A stretch of DNA of 64,000 nt from the NCBI GenBank assembly GCA_029959195.1, contig CP114120.1, forward strand, positions 558,001-622,000, in the 5' to 3' direction. The position numbers and the translations under genes were made by a program. Shown in pieces: positions 11,056 through 22,150 of the stretch. Position 1 is the first letter of the stretch. Every line of letters starts with the position of its first letter. Below the pieces are notes generated by a model. It made no database searches and was not told the DNA's origin. It was given only the letters and a program-made list of their open reading frames with translations. The DNA comes from Dictyophora rubrovolvata (Eukaryota; Basidiomycota; Agaricomycetes; Phallales; Phallaceae).

Positions 11056-13307
11056 CTAAGTTTCCACTTCCTCTACGACTATCCGCCGGGTATTTGGGTA
11101 TTTGTAGCTCGAATACACCTGTTGTTGACCATCATAATCATATCCCAGCTCTTCTTGAGAATCGCGTGATGGCACGTCTCGGAATCTGAACCGCACAACA
11201 GTTGGAGGCGGCGGAGTATAATGATGTTGACGATCGTAATAATAATGTTCATAAGTTCCTTCCGGAGCGTCTTCAACGCTGTATTGATAGTGTTGAGGGT
11301 GGGGTTGCGATTGCGATTGCAATTGAGACTGTGTTCGCAATCTTGCCCGTCTCACGTCCTGAGCATCTCTCGTGGTTGGAGGAAGGACGGAAGGCGAAGA
11401 GACCCGTCTGGGCGATTGTATAGGCGTATGATCGGGTTGCTTTGTGAGAGGACGGGCCGCTGCTAAAGGAGATGCCGCCTCCTGGGCGGTCGAAGGTTGG
11501 GTATACGTGAATGGAGACACAAACCCGGCACCTCCCCAGCCAGGGTATTTCTCAACGTAGGGAGGGTCCTCGTAAGATATATATTCGTCGTAAGTAAGGT
11601 AGGACGGTAAAGTGTTAGCCTTTGCCGGATGAGCAATGACAGCCTGAAAGGTGGGGGTAGGTGCGATGGTTAGAGTGGTATTCGGGTCTGACTGTTCATC
11701 TTCAGAAACAAGACCCGTTGGTTCCTGGGAAGAACGAAGGCGTCGAATTGGCTCGCGGGACGCGTCTACGTGATGCTCCGACGATGATGATACTTGCCAA
11801 GAACTGAGCGCATTATTAGATTCAGCGCGAGTGTCTTCCCAATGTGGGATACGCTTTGGTGGCTTGAACACCAAGGTCGTAACTTCAGAATGACCATTAT
11901 TTGAGTCATTAGCATTGTGAAGAGGCTTTCTGGATGGATATGTAGCGGCTAATGTAGGAACAAACACCGATGACATTGGATCACTTTCGGATTGTCGTTT
12001 AGACGAAGAAGCCTTACTTGGACTAATCGGACTTGCAGCGCGACTGTGCCGTTTCTCTTCCTCCATCTCGGTTATGGTGTTACTGGCTCTACGAGCGGCA
12101 GTGCTCTTTGCCATATACTTAATGAATGGGATCTCCACCTGCTTGGGAGGCGGTGGCAAAGGATTGGATTGGCGTCGAGAATGAGCCCGAGCTTCGACTG
12201 CTTTGACGAGCGACTGCGTCTGAGCCTGAACTTGGGCTTGCACTTGCGTCTGGATATGAGTCTGAATCTTGCCATAGTAGTCTCGATACTCCGCAATTCG
12301 TTTTTGCTCCGCCTCCTGGTATTTTGTAGTTTGCGAACGGAGATCGGTGCACTCGTCTCGAAGAGTCATAAGCTCCATCTTGGCCGTCTGATAAAGATTC
12401 CGAACGGCATCCAACGTGGATTGATTTTGCTTTTCACGTTCTTTATATTGGTCCAATTGAGATTGGAGTAACTCTGCCTCTGTTTCGAGTTGAGAAAGGG
12501 CTGCTTTAGTTTCACGATACTGCATGGATGGTGATTAGTAACGAGGGACCCTGAACGTCAAGGGCTGGTATAAATACCTTGCTAGAAACATACATGTACG
12601 TCAGATTTATTTGATAAATAAAGATGCCGTTGTTTATAGCAACATACCTCTTATAGTCATTGATGTGTAAATCACTAGTATTCCGCGCCTCTTCCAGAGA
12701 GCGTCGTAACTCATCCTCTTTTTCAGCAGCCTCAACCTTGAACTGCTCCAAGCTATGTTCAGTAGTAGATAATTTATCTTTCATTTCGTGAAATCCGCAT
12801 AAAACAGCCGCAAATGCTCTTAAAACTAAGTACTATATATTATGGGTAAAATCAGCGACAATGAATTTGTGTGGCACGAAAAAAAAAAGACGGCACCTCC
12901 TCATCAGGTTGTTCATCCAACCAATCTTGAACTTCTTGAAACAAACTTAGACTTTCAGCAAGTGTCATGTCCGGAGAAGTCTGAACAAGTTTCATTTCCA
13001 ACGTCCGGGCAAAATGATCCCGAGAAGATGGTAAACTGAGATGAAGCTTCCGCATAGTATGAACAGAAAATTCTTGACGACATAAAGGACATCGCGAAGG
13101 ATTCGTAGCAATCAAACATGATAAACAGAAAACGTGACCTAAAAAGAAAGAAATAGAGAAAAAAGCATGTATGTTAAAATTTCTGTCCTCGCCGCTGGGT
13201 AGACAAACGGAGACAAACTGACCACAAGGAATGCAATGGTATGATATACCTTCTGAATAAGTGTCGAAACAGACATCACAAGTCGAAGATGAGTGAGCAA
13301 TGAGCAT
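11056..13307 (-). CDS. RING-finger coiled-coil protein (putative E3 ubiquitin ligase)
   Basis: Modelled as five exons: 13223-13307, 12878-13138, 12648-12777, a 4-nt exon 12578-12581, and 11056-12519. Together they give 647 residues in frame. Residues 10-48 form a C3HC4 RING (CDVC, CGHVFCLSC, CPLC) interrupted by intron 1. RING domains recruit E2 ubiquitin-conjugating enzymes. A Glu/Lys/Gln-rich coiled coil follows at roughly residues 120-260, including heptad-like QTQVQAQVQAQTQ. The rest is a long disordered tail rich in Ser, Pro, Gln and Tyr. The join between exons 2 and 3 is the weakest part of the model: the phase-compatible donor lies after a short poly-Phe run near 12878. Partners and substrates are unknown. 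Confidence 0.75.
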
Positions 13308-14932
13308 TTTGCCCAATGTGCATCGCCCTGTCCTCCTTATGAGCGATATGTATATGCCTTGAGGCGGGGAGGTTTTGAACAATGTTGTTACGCGTTTGTC
13401 ACACGTACGGTGGAAGCGAATTCGTCGTTTCGTCCATCAACCATCATCTTCTCTCTTATAGGATTTTTGGCATTTGCAATTCTGTGATTGAGAAGAAAGA
13501 AAACAGCAGCATGAAACTATTCGAGGTTTGACTTTCCTGTTTCCTAAAAAAACGCGGAAACATGAATTCTGGACTTGAGCTGAGCCGCTGCTGCATCGTT
13601 TAGTGCAATTATTGTTTCAAAATCATCCTTCAGACCAAATGCGACTTGCTTTTTGCGTCATGAAATCTCATGTTTTGTTTTCTCCAAATGGGAAGGTATA
13701 AAGTCGACCCGGCGGCGACTCTTCTTTAAAACACATGTCATCTTCATGATATCTGCTGCCACGTGGTAAAGAACACCGGTCCAGGGAGTCACATTTGTTT
13801 GACAATCAACCTTCACAATCGCTCTAACTCGCTGGTGACACATGGCGAGCACTACTTCTCCTTGAATGTGGCATAGTATTTCACCGAAGAAATCAGCCTC
13901 CGACACACTATGTGGCAGCATGGCGGTTTCACTGTGTCACCTTCATTAATCTTGATATATCATATGGTGTCTCAGCAGGCTTCAGTACTCTTACCTTGCA
14001 TAAATCATCACTACATAAATGCTATCTGCAGGCGAATTTGCTGTTGCACTCTATCTCGTCTCCTGCAAACCATAATGAGGGAGGCAGACTGTGGATGCCG
14101 GACCGTACACGGTTGATTTATGTATACGGGTTGACACTGCCATCAAACCTTTCGACTCGGAGACTAAATGGAAGGCGAGGCTCGGATACTTGAGGTCTCG
14201 TTGCAGAGGCGTTTGTCGACGAAACACTGCTCACGGGAGTAAGCTCAGCCTGGGAGTAGGGGCTCATTAGGAGATGTATTGGGTCGTAGTGACCGGATGA
14301 CTAGGGATTCCCCGGCTCTGTATATCTTCCATTGAACTGCGAAGTCTGAATCGGCCAAGTCCGTTCCTATAGGTTTCTTGGTTATGTATCAGTGGCTGAC
14401 TTGGACAACGGCCCGAATTGGGTAGTTATATTCAATAATACCTTTAATTGCAACAACTTTGTAGAGAACTGGACTGGATCTTCTATGGGCTATGAGAGGG
14501 TGTCCGATGATGTTGGAGCAACTTGATGGAAGTATTGTGAAGCCCTGGGCAGTTTTAAATCATCACTGCGGCGGAAGCACTGTACATCGACACGGAGGGC
14601 TGTTCTTTGCCGACGCAGGGGAATGATTGCATTATGTTAAGCATCAATTATCCACATCGTTGGAATTGTTCAACGTGACTAGTAATTCAAGGGTCTGAAT
14701 TTGAATGCTGTTCTTCCTCGTAATTAAATGTATAGGCGAATCTCAGACAGCTTATGTGGAGTAGTTCAAGGCATCGATAATGCAATGGGACCTCTGCTCC
14801 TATCGCGTTCTCCACTCTTTTCTAAGGTACTTCACACAGGAGAATCATCTCGGATGTTAGATCTCTGGACGAACAGACTGTGAGCTGCGGACAAGTTGTT
14901 CCTCGAGTGATCTCTACAGAATTTATACAATG
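13308..14932. other. Intergenic region, no confident gene
   Basis: 1.6 kb between the RING gene start and the FAH-family stop. Around 14390-14520 (plus strand) a short frame reads plausibly as protein (GPNWVVIFNNTFNCNNFVEN), but it has no flanking exons I can place. It may be a relic or chance. Confidence 0.3.
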
Positions 14933-16215
14933 TTATTTACATCCAAAGTCATCCAAAGACTTCGCAGAGGTCTTTGTTCGGATGGCGGTTGTAGCGGGAG
15001 GGGATAAGCTGACTGGTGAACGGAGCGTGCCCAGCGGCGGTATGGATACTTCCACAACATCGCCGTCTTTGAGATAAGTGGAAGTCGCCATTCCCGTACC
15101 AACTAAAATAAAAGGTCGATAGTCTTGTTATGACATTTCTTTCGAAAGGACTTGGAAAGAAGGCTTACAAGGCGTCCCAGTCGCAATTATATCACCAGGC
15201 TGAAGCGTTATTCCAAGACTCGCCGTCTCGATTAGAGTTGGAACGTCGAATATCAATTCAGAAGTGTTCTGCGATTGACGGACTGCGCCATTTACTTTGG
15301 TTGTCAGATGCAACTCTTTAAAGTTGAGAGAGGAAGAAGGTACAACGTAGGGTCCCTTGTGAGATATATCAACTTATTGATAGAGTCATCTATTTCATAT
15401 CAACGAGAACCTCACCATCGGACAGAAAGTATCGAGGGATTTTCCAATGAAAAACTGTTTATGATCACGTTGACGATCGCGAGCCGTTACCTACTCATTT
15501 TCAAAGTAATTAATTGGTTTAAACAAATAAGAAAAACATGTCATTCATACATCATTGATGATGACAGCGCCCCTAATAAACAAAAATAATAAGAAAAAAA
15601 ATGGTTGAGAGGCATCCACCGAGGCAGGGAGGTTACCAGACATGTCTCCAAGCCTCCTCTTTTTTGATCTGCCCTCCTCCACGACCAATAATTATACCCA
15701 GTTCACCCTCATAATCGACGGAATTTGTAACTTCTGGATGAAGATAAATAGGATGCCCGTTTGGAATAATGGAAGTTGCCCGTTTCGTGAAGAAAACGGG
15801 GTAAGAAGGCTGATCGTTTTTGTCGGAGGCGTCGAATCCACTTTGATTGAATTCCCTCGCGTGATCAACGTCTGTGAGTGAATGATCATTGAACTTTGAA
15901 AACAACAGGTACACGTAAATGTAAGGATAATTTACAATTCTTCCCGATGCACAAAATATCTCTTCCGGAAAAAGGCGCCAGTTTCTCCACGCTTTCAATA
16001 CTCCTTTCGCTGCCCTTTATTAATTCAAATTCGTGAGTGGCGTCTAGATTTGGATATTCCTCTATAAGGTCATATAGTTCGGAATAGGGCAGTCCCGTGG
16101 AGGCATTCAATATGGCAGTTACTGTGGTCTCACTGCTATCGACTAGTCCAACGAGTGGTTGCTTAGTTGAAAAAATACGATAGCGTAGAAAGCGATGATG
16201 AACGATAGTCGACAT
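14933..16215 (-). CDS. Fumarylacetoacetate hydrolase (FAH) family enzyme
   Basis: Six exons (15936-16215, 15637-15871, a 22-nt exon 15551-15572, 15416-15490, 15169-15355, 14933-15102) sum to 969 nt, or 322 residues. FAH-family enzymes hydrolyse or decarboxylate acylpyruvates and related diketo acids using a divalent metal. Visible motifs are KNYVDHAREF with the catalytic-type His, the metal-binding YEGELGIIIGRGG (E-x-E), NDVTARDRQ, FIGKSLDTFCPMGP, NTSELIFDVPTLI, GDIIATGTP, and the C-terminal YLKDGDVVEVSIPPLGTLRSPV. No active-site residue appears lost. The gene is divergent from the flavin monooxygenase at 17089. The exact substrate (acylpyruvate, fumarylpyruvate or similar) cannot be read from the sequence. 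Confidence 0.9.
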
Positions 16216-17009
16216 TTCCGTCTAGACTGTTCGTACGTTGGGAACGAAGCAATTGACCGACGTGCATTCCGATCCACACTTCTTGCTCCCAGCGGTTCGT
16301 CGGTCCGGCCGCTGTGTCCATTTGAGCTTGGTCAGCAGCGGCTTTTGCCGGGGTGAGGGGTGTCACGCGTCGCGCAGCCAAAATTTACTTCAGCCTCGTA
16401 CCCCACTATTGGATAAAATCCCCGAGCTACGTTCATTCGTTGAAATGTCATGCATTCGTTTATAAAAAAATCAATTTCGGTTCGACCCCCACGGGTTGAA
16501 AAAATTCTCACTGCGCCGGGACAGGGTACGAGTAGAGGACTCCGAGCAATAACATTGACGATTGTCAACGTCAATTTCGAGTTACTTGTCGTCGACAGTT
16601 TGTCGTATATACCGTCATACAATCAGATTCACTCAATGTTTAAGCTATTGGGAAAGGAACATGGCAATTCAACAATCAAGAGCTGGCTTTAATTAGAGCC
16701 GCCCAAGGGCGCCGCCAAATTCTTCCCCAGGCCTTCCATGCTAGGAGCTATATGTAAAACTCATTTCAAGAAACCCCTCTTCGTCCTCTTATGGTGCTTT
16801 TAGCTCCTTGATGGAGATAGCCACATATGTTCGATCTTCTTCATTTGCTGATCTGCTGGGTAATCATAGGGTATCATCGACGCCTCGTAACCCATTATCC
16901 ATATGATTATAGCTCGAAACCAATCAATTGACAGCGGTATCTTCGGGACAACGAAACACGATTTGATCGGACTCGCCAACGGGAAATGAATTTCCGAAGC
17001 AATCCATCG
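16216..17009. other. Divergent intergenic region between FAH-family and monooxygenase genes
   Basis: About 0.87 kb separates the two start codons, so this is a candidate bidirectional promoter. Short frames on both strands have no recognisable similarity. A GGTTCGACCCCC string near 16481 resembles a tRNA T-loop, but no cloverleaf surrounds it. Confidence 0.45.
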
Positions 17010-17016
17010 TATAAAA
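17010..17016 (+). promoter_or_regulatory. TATA box of the flavin monooxygenase gene
   Basis: TATAAAA about 73 nt upstream of the ATG at 17089. Confidence 0.55.
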
Positions 17017-17088
17017 CTGGCGAGTTAACATCTCTCTGACTTGAGAAGCTCCATAGAGAAAGCTTCAGCGTATTTTACCCTTGTGTCC

Positions 17089-19104
17089 ATGGTTACCAAA
17101 GGCGAGACAAAGTATACAGAAATTGTCTGTATTGGCCTCGGGTTTTCTGGAATCTGCCTTGGTGTCCAGCTGAAACGAGCACTTGGGTTTGACGATATCC
17201 ATTTTTATGACCGCAATCCCTCTGTTGCTGGAACCTGGTATGCCAATCAATATCCAGGTTAGTTTTTTTTTTAATTTTAATTTTTCATTCGTCAACTAAC
17301 CGCCGCTCAATAGGAGTTGCATGGTGAATTGTAGCCCCTTTTAAAATGTTATTCAATACTCTTACGCACTTGAAGTGACATCCATGCTGGCTTATACTCG
17401 CTTTCGTTCGAACCGAACATGGAATGGACACGAGGCCTAACGAGAGGGGAAGAAATCAAAGATTACCTTGACCGTGTTGTCGAGAAGTACAACCTCCGTC
17501 CAAAAATGACATTCTCAGTCGAATGGCTGTCCGCTACATGGGATGAAACCCGACAAATATGGAGTGTCGAACTCAAAGACCTAAAGGAGGACAGGAAATT
17601 TATCCACGAATGTCGTATCCTCTATTCAGCCGTCGGACAGCTTGTAGTTCCCAAACCGGCCGACATTCCTGGCATATCGACGTTCAAAGGCGAGATTTTC
17701 CATACCGCGCGTTGGAAAAAGGATGTTAGTCTGAAAGACAAGGACGTGATTATCATTGGAAATGGGTGTAAAAAGAATTTCTGCCATGTTCAAAAGCCAT
17801 TTACTCATAATATTTATGTAGGTTCCGCCTCTCAAGTCGTCCCTTGCATCGTGGACGAAACAAAATCGTTGACCCAGTTTTTCCGGTCTGCACAGTGGAT
17901 GTTTCCTGGCGGTGATCAGCCGGTTTCATCGGAATTCCGATGGTGCCTTAAAAACTTTCCTCTAGCAAACCGACTACTGCGCTTATATATCTATTTTAAT
18001 ACTGAGATATTCGGGGAAATGGTGCAATTGACAAAAAAAGGTGCAAAAATTCGAGAGGAATGGGAGGCCATTTCGAAACAGTACATTCTGAGTACCGCTC
18101 CTGAGAAGTATCGTTCTATCTTGGTCCCAGACTATCAATTAGGCTGTAAAGTATGTCTTTGATTGTTCAAAGAAGGGCTTTGTTCTGAGAATATTACTTT
18201 TCCGTCAGAGACGAATCTTTGATAGAGATAGCGGTTATATGGCAGCCTTACATTCCTCCAACATGTTTCTTACAAAAGATCCTATTCAAGAGATCGTCCC
18301 CGAAGGTGTGTCAACTGCAGACAAGGTCTATCCCGCCGACGTCATAATTCTCGCAAACGGATTCGAAACGGGGCTTAGTGGTCTAAATACTGTGGACGTA
18401 TACGGTCGTGGTGGTCAGTCTTTACATGAATATTGGAAGAAATTTGGTGGACCCATGGCGTATAACTGCACCGCTGTTTCTAACTGTAAGTAATTCATAA
18501 CACCCTCTACTAGTTTTTTTGTCCCGAGACGTATTTGATATGTATAGTCCCGAACTTTTTCTTGCTATTCGGTCCAAACACGGCCACGGGACATACCAGT
18601 CTTATCATCGCCATAGAAAACACGGTTAATTACACATTGAAGATTATTAAACCCATTTTAAACCGCAAAGCGCTCTCCGTCGACGTTAAAAAAGGCGCCA
18701 TGGAAGTTTACGGTAAACAACTGCAAGCTGCCTCGCGCAATACCGTGTTAAATTCATGCCGAAGCGTGCGTTCTGTTTTTTTTTTTTTGGGTTTCTGCTC
18801 AATAATGTATTGGCGCAATAATCCTTCTAGTTCTATGTCGTAGATGGCTGGAATAGTACCATATATCCCTGGTCCCAATTTCATTTCTGGTGGAGATCCG
18901 TTTTTCCCCGCCGGAACGATTGGACATATACCGTAAGCCATTCATAGCTGGGGATTCGTATAGATTAATAATTTTCTCTTTGTCGTAAAGTATAATCCGA
19001 AATCTACTCAATTTAAGAAGATTCTGTTTGGAGTCGGTCTGATCTTCCTGTCCACGGTCTATTTTAATCGCCATCTTATCCCGACTGTTAAGGAAGTTGT
19101 TTAA
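17089..19104 (+). CDS. Baeyer-Villiger-type flavin-containing monooxygenase
   Basis: Eight exons (17089-17257, 17314-17323, 17376-17767, 17822-18150, 18209-18485, 18548-18765, 18831-18932, 19018-19104) sum to 1584 nt, or 527 residues. The FAD Rossmann motif is GLGFSG, followed by GTWYANQYPGVACDIHAGLYSLSFEPN. The Baeyer-Villiger fingerprint F-x-G-x3-H-x3-W is met by FKGEIFHTARW. The NADPH-binding motif is GNGCSASQ, then PDYQLGCKRRIFD, VILANGFET and FFLLFGPNTATGHTS. Known relatives use NADPH and O2 to turn ketones into esters or lactones. A 10-nt microexon supplies VAC of YPGVACD. The C-terminus (KKILFGVGLIFLSTVYF) is hydrophobic and could be a tail anchor, which is inference. Natural substrate unknown. 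Confidence 0.92.
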
Positions 19105-20013
19105 GATACGTTTATGCGCATACAGTCAATAAAAATGTAAAGAAATAAAGTGTATTTTTAGCAGTTTGGAAAAAAGAAACTTAGATAACCAGGTTCCATA
19201 TACACGTATGACAGCAATTAGTTTTGCGCAACTGCCATGCAAATGATTAAATAACAATGGAGGGAGCACACACCACATTAATTTATTGACGCAAAATTTA
19301 AACAATGAAGCTAAAAATCATGATTCAGTTTGTCCCACGGGTGGGCAATTTAGTATTGGAGTATATATGCTATTCTTTTCAATATTATGATGGTGTATCC
19401 AGATTTGTGAAGAAATAATTTTATTGAAAGAATATTTGTAGCTTGTTCCCCGTGTTGAGCCGCTGGAGCAGTTTCGACTCCCCCGAGAAGGTGCCATTAC
19501 GTAAGTCTGATGACCTCAGCACTCAGAGCGCTCAAATTTAAAGTACTTGTTCAGCCTTACCCAACTTGAATGATCAGACAACGACTGCAGAGACCACTTT
19601 GAAATACCACAAGACTTTGTTGGACGGACCCTTGATCCTCTTTTCCGAGTCCATATGATATACACGCAACGGTTATGATGCATGTATGACCGGTTCCTGA
19701 AAATTGCCTCGAATATATCATCCCCACTTATCAGCAGTTGGTGCTCTTGACTCTTGATATTCGATGTTGGGCAACGGGGCCATGTTCTTCACAAGGGACA
19801 CACCCTTTGCGGGCAGAAGTTCGGCGAACTAACCCCATTGAAGGCAGGACCCGTCCGACGGCGATTAGATGACTCGATTCATCTCCGTGTCTTGGACGAG
19901 TAACCAAAACAGAAGTAGAGGAGGATGTGAAGTATCCGAATCGATGGCGTCACACCCCTGCCCCCTGCGAGATAGTCGATGAACGCCGCGTACGCTGACT
20001 GAGACATCACATA
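19105..20013. other. Intergenic region
   Basis: AT-rich 3' flank of the monooxygenase gene. Nothing with coding or structural signal recognised. Confidence 0.4.
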
Positions 20014-21959
20014 TCAAGCAACATCGTCGTCGAAATCACCGCCAGCATCCGCGTCATCATTACCATCTTCACTTCCATTATGCATCATCCTTTCCGCAGC
20101 TTTCGCCTTCCTCGTCCGTTTATCCCAGGGACAGAAAGGATGGTTGTGTGGGATGGCAGCGGGTACGACCACTGCTTTACGAATGTCATGGTCTATAGGT
20201 GACAGAATGGTGATTTTTGCAGGACAAGGGCGCTGCCACATAGTAGCTTCAAATATATCGCCGTTCTCTACATGGATATGGGCTAGGCAAAGGTGCAAAC
20301 CGGTCGGCTTCAATCGATATGTGTAGCTGAGGTTACGTACGACAGTATTTCTGCTTATTCCCCGTTCGCGGTGGGACTGTGAAAGTACACGACCGGTTAA
20401 AGACAAGCGTATCTGAAAGATTGGTTCGACGCGTAGCAAATAGCTTAAGGAGGAGAGCAAGATCCACGTCGGGTGGTATATCGTGATAAAAGTGTCCCCC
20501 GCTTGGATCAAAGAGGGTGTTGGCAGAGCAGCCAATATACGCACTACGCTGGTTTTCAAGAAACCGAGGTCCCTGAACCTTCCGTCAAATCTTGGTTGGA
20601 GATTTGGTCCCAGAAACTTGTATAACTTACAATAGCATCGTATGACTTATACTCCGGCTTGCCTGAGCAATTCCCATTCTCACCAAAACATTTCTCCTTT
20701 ACCATCGCATTATAAAATCTGAAACAGATATGAGGATCAGAAACGCTGATAAAAAAGATAGCAACACTAGCCCCTTCGACGTACCTAACAGCTCGCTCAA
20801 ACCTGCTACGATCCAGTTCAGACGCGCCTCCAGGCTCCTCCCCTTCGAGTGTGTTCCCACTCGCGAAAAGCGGATACTCGGAGTTTTCATCACGGTCCTC
20901 ACGATTGTAATCTTTCCAGAGCCCAGGATCAACACGAGAACAAAGGAAAACACCTCGACAGTCATGTGCCATTTTCTGACATTTCACTCCGGGTCCGATG
21001 AGTGGAACCGTAGTAGCTTTGGTTAATGACCCTCCTGTTCCGCCCGACCATGCATCTGTGCACTGAGAAAAAGCTCGTTAAATAAGCAAAGAAAATGACT
21101 TTTTAAACATATGCACCTTCTGTTTGATCAGGGCAGACATCGTCGTACGCTTGCTCCTCTCTTGCACATGCACAGCTGAATTGTCCGATAGGTCGAGTAT
21201 ATAAGCAACTGAGTCGCCTGAAGAAGGGACACGCCAATGAAGCGGGATCTCTTTGAAATATACGACCCTGTTTACCCAGCTTTGGCGTGTTAGCTGTATA
21301 TAACCGGCGGCGGAGTACAGGGCTTGTTTAGTATTATTACGCTTTAATGGTGGATTCTGGCTTTCTTCGGAAGGACGATATTCGTGAATGACTTCGGTTG
21401 CAGTTACATCTGCATCTGCAGTGGAAAAGTGAGGTCGTTTTTGGGGCACTATCGAAACTGTATCTCCCGGAGTGCATATGGTATCAGCGTATGGAGACGT
21501 CTCCGAGTACGCATACGGGTTCGATGTTGAAGGAGTGCCCACAAGCGGTTCCGTTTGAAGACTGACACCAACGGGAACACTTGGGTCGGCGGACGACGAA
21601 GTAACAAGGCGCGGACTTAAAGGGGGAGATCTCTCTTGATAATACCGCGCCACAAAATAAGCAAACTTATCAAGGTTCACCCATTTTAATGCATTTTCAT
21701 ATGAATAGATAGTTGGGCATGCTTGCAAAATTTGGAATGGGATGTACTAATGCAAAAAGAGGGATTAATGGATGTTGTCTTTCGGTTTTATCTTTCTCCT
21801 TGCCTTATCACGATAAGCCTTAACAACCTCTTCGCCTACAACTTGCAAAAGCCGCTCAAGTGAATCTGATGCCGGGGTCGACGTTGAAGTTGAGGCTGAG
21901 GTGGGAGGGGAGAGATGTGAAGAAGTAGAACTGCTAACATTGGCAGGCAGTGCATTCAT
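20014..21959 (-). CDS. Cys/His-rich hypothetical protein
   Basis: A multi-exon gene I do not recognise with confidence. A low-complexity Ser/Thr/Pro N-terminus (MNALPANVSSSTSSHLSPP) leads into SLERLLQVVGEEVVKAYRD, then CPTIYSYENALKWVNLDKFAYFVARYYQER and a basic linker. The Cys/His-rich part follows across exons: GPGVKCQKMAHDCRGVFLC, then EKCFGENGNCSGKPEYKS, YIGCSANTLFD and GLHLCLAHIH. It ends with IPHNHPFCPWDKRTRKAK and an acidic tail. The spacing suggests a zinc-binding, possibly GCM/FLYWCH-like domain, and I recall similar multi-copy hypothetical proteins in Agaricomycetes. Both statements are inference. The junction after the first exon (near 21775-21830) is unresolved, so the true start is uncertain. 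Confidence 0.55.
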
Positions 21960-22150
21960 CGCGATTGAGGAAGTCCGTGATTAGGTCATCAACCAAAGAT
22001 CGCCAAATACGCAGAAGTGAGTTTGTATTGTGTGTGTATACATAACTTAGGCAAACGATGTGAATGTAAAGATTACAACATGTCAAGAAAGAAAAAAGAT
22101 TTTCAAAGTACATCCTAGGAAACAAAGACCCTCAAACCCAAGCCTCGAAA

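Noticed and set aside
16470-16510. tRNA gene suggested by a GGTTCGACCCCC string
   Set aside because: No matching acceptor stem, anticodon arm or D-arm could be drawn around it. The same applies to a similar string near 41650.
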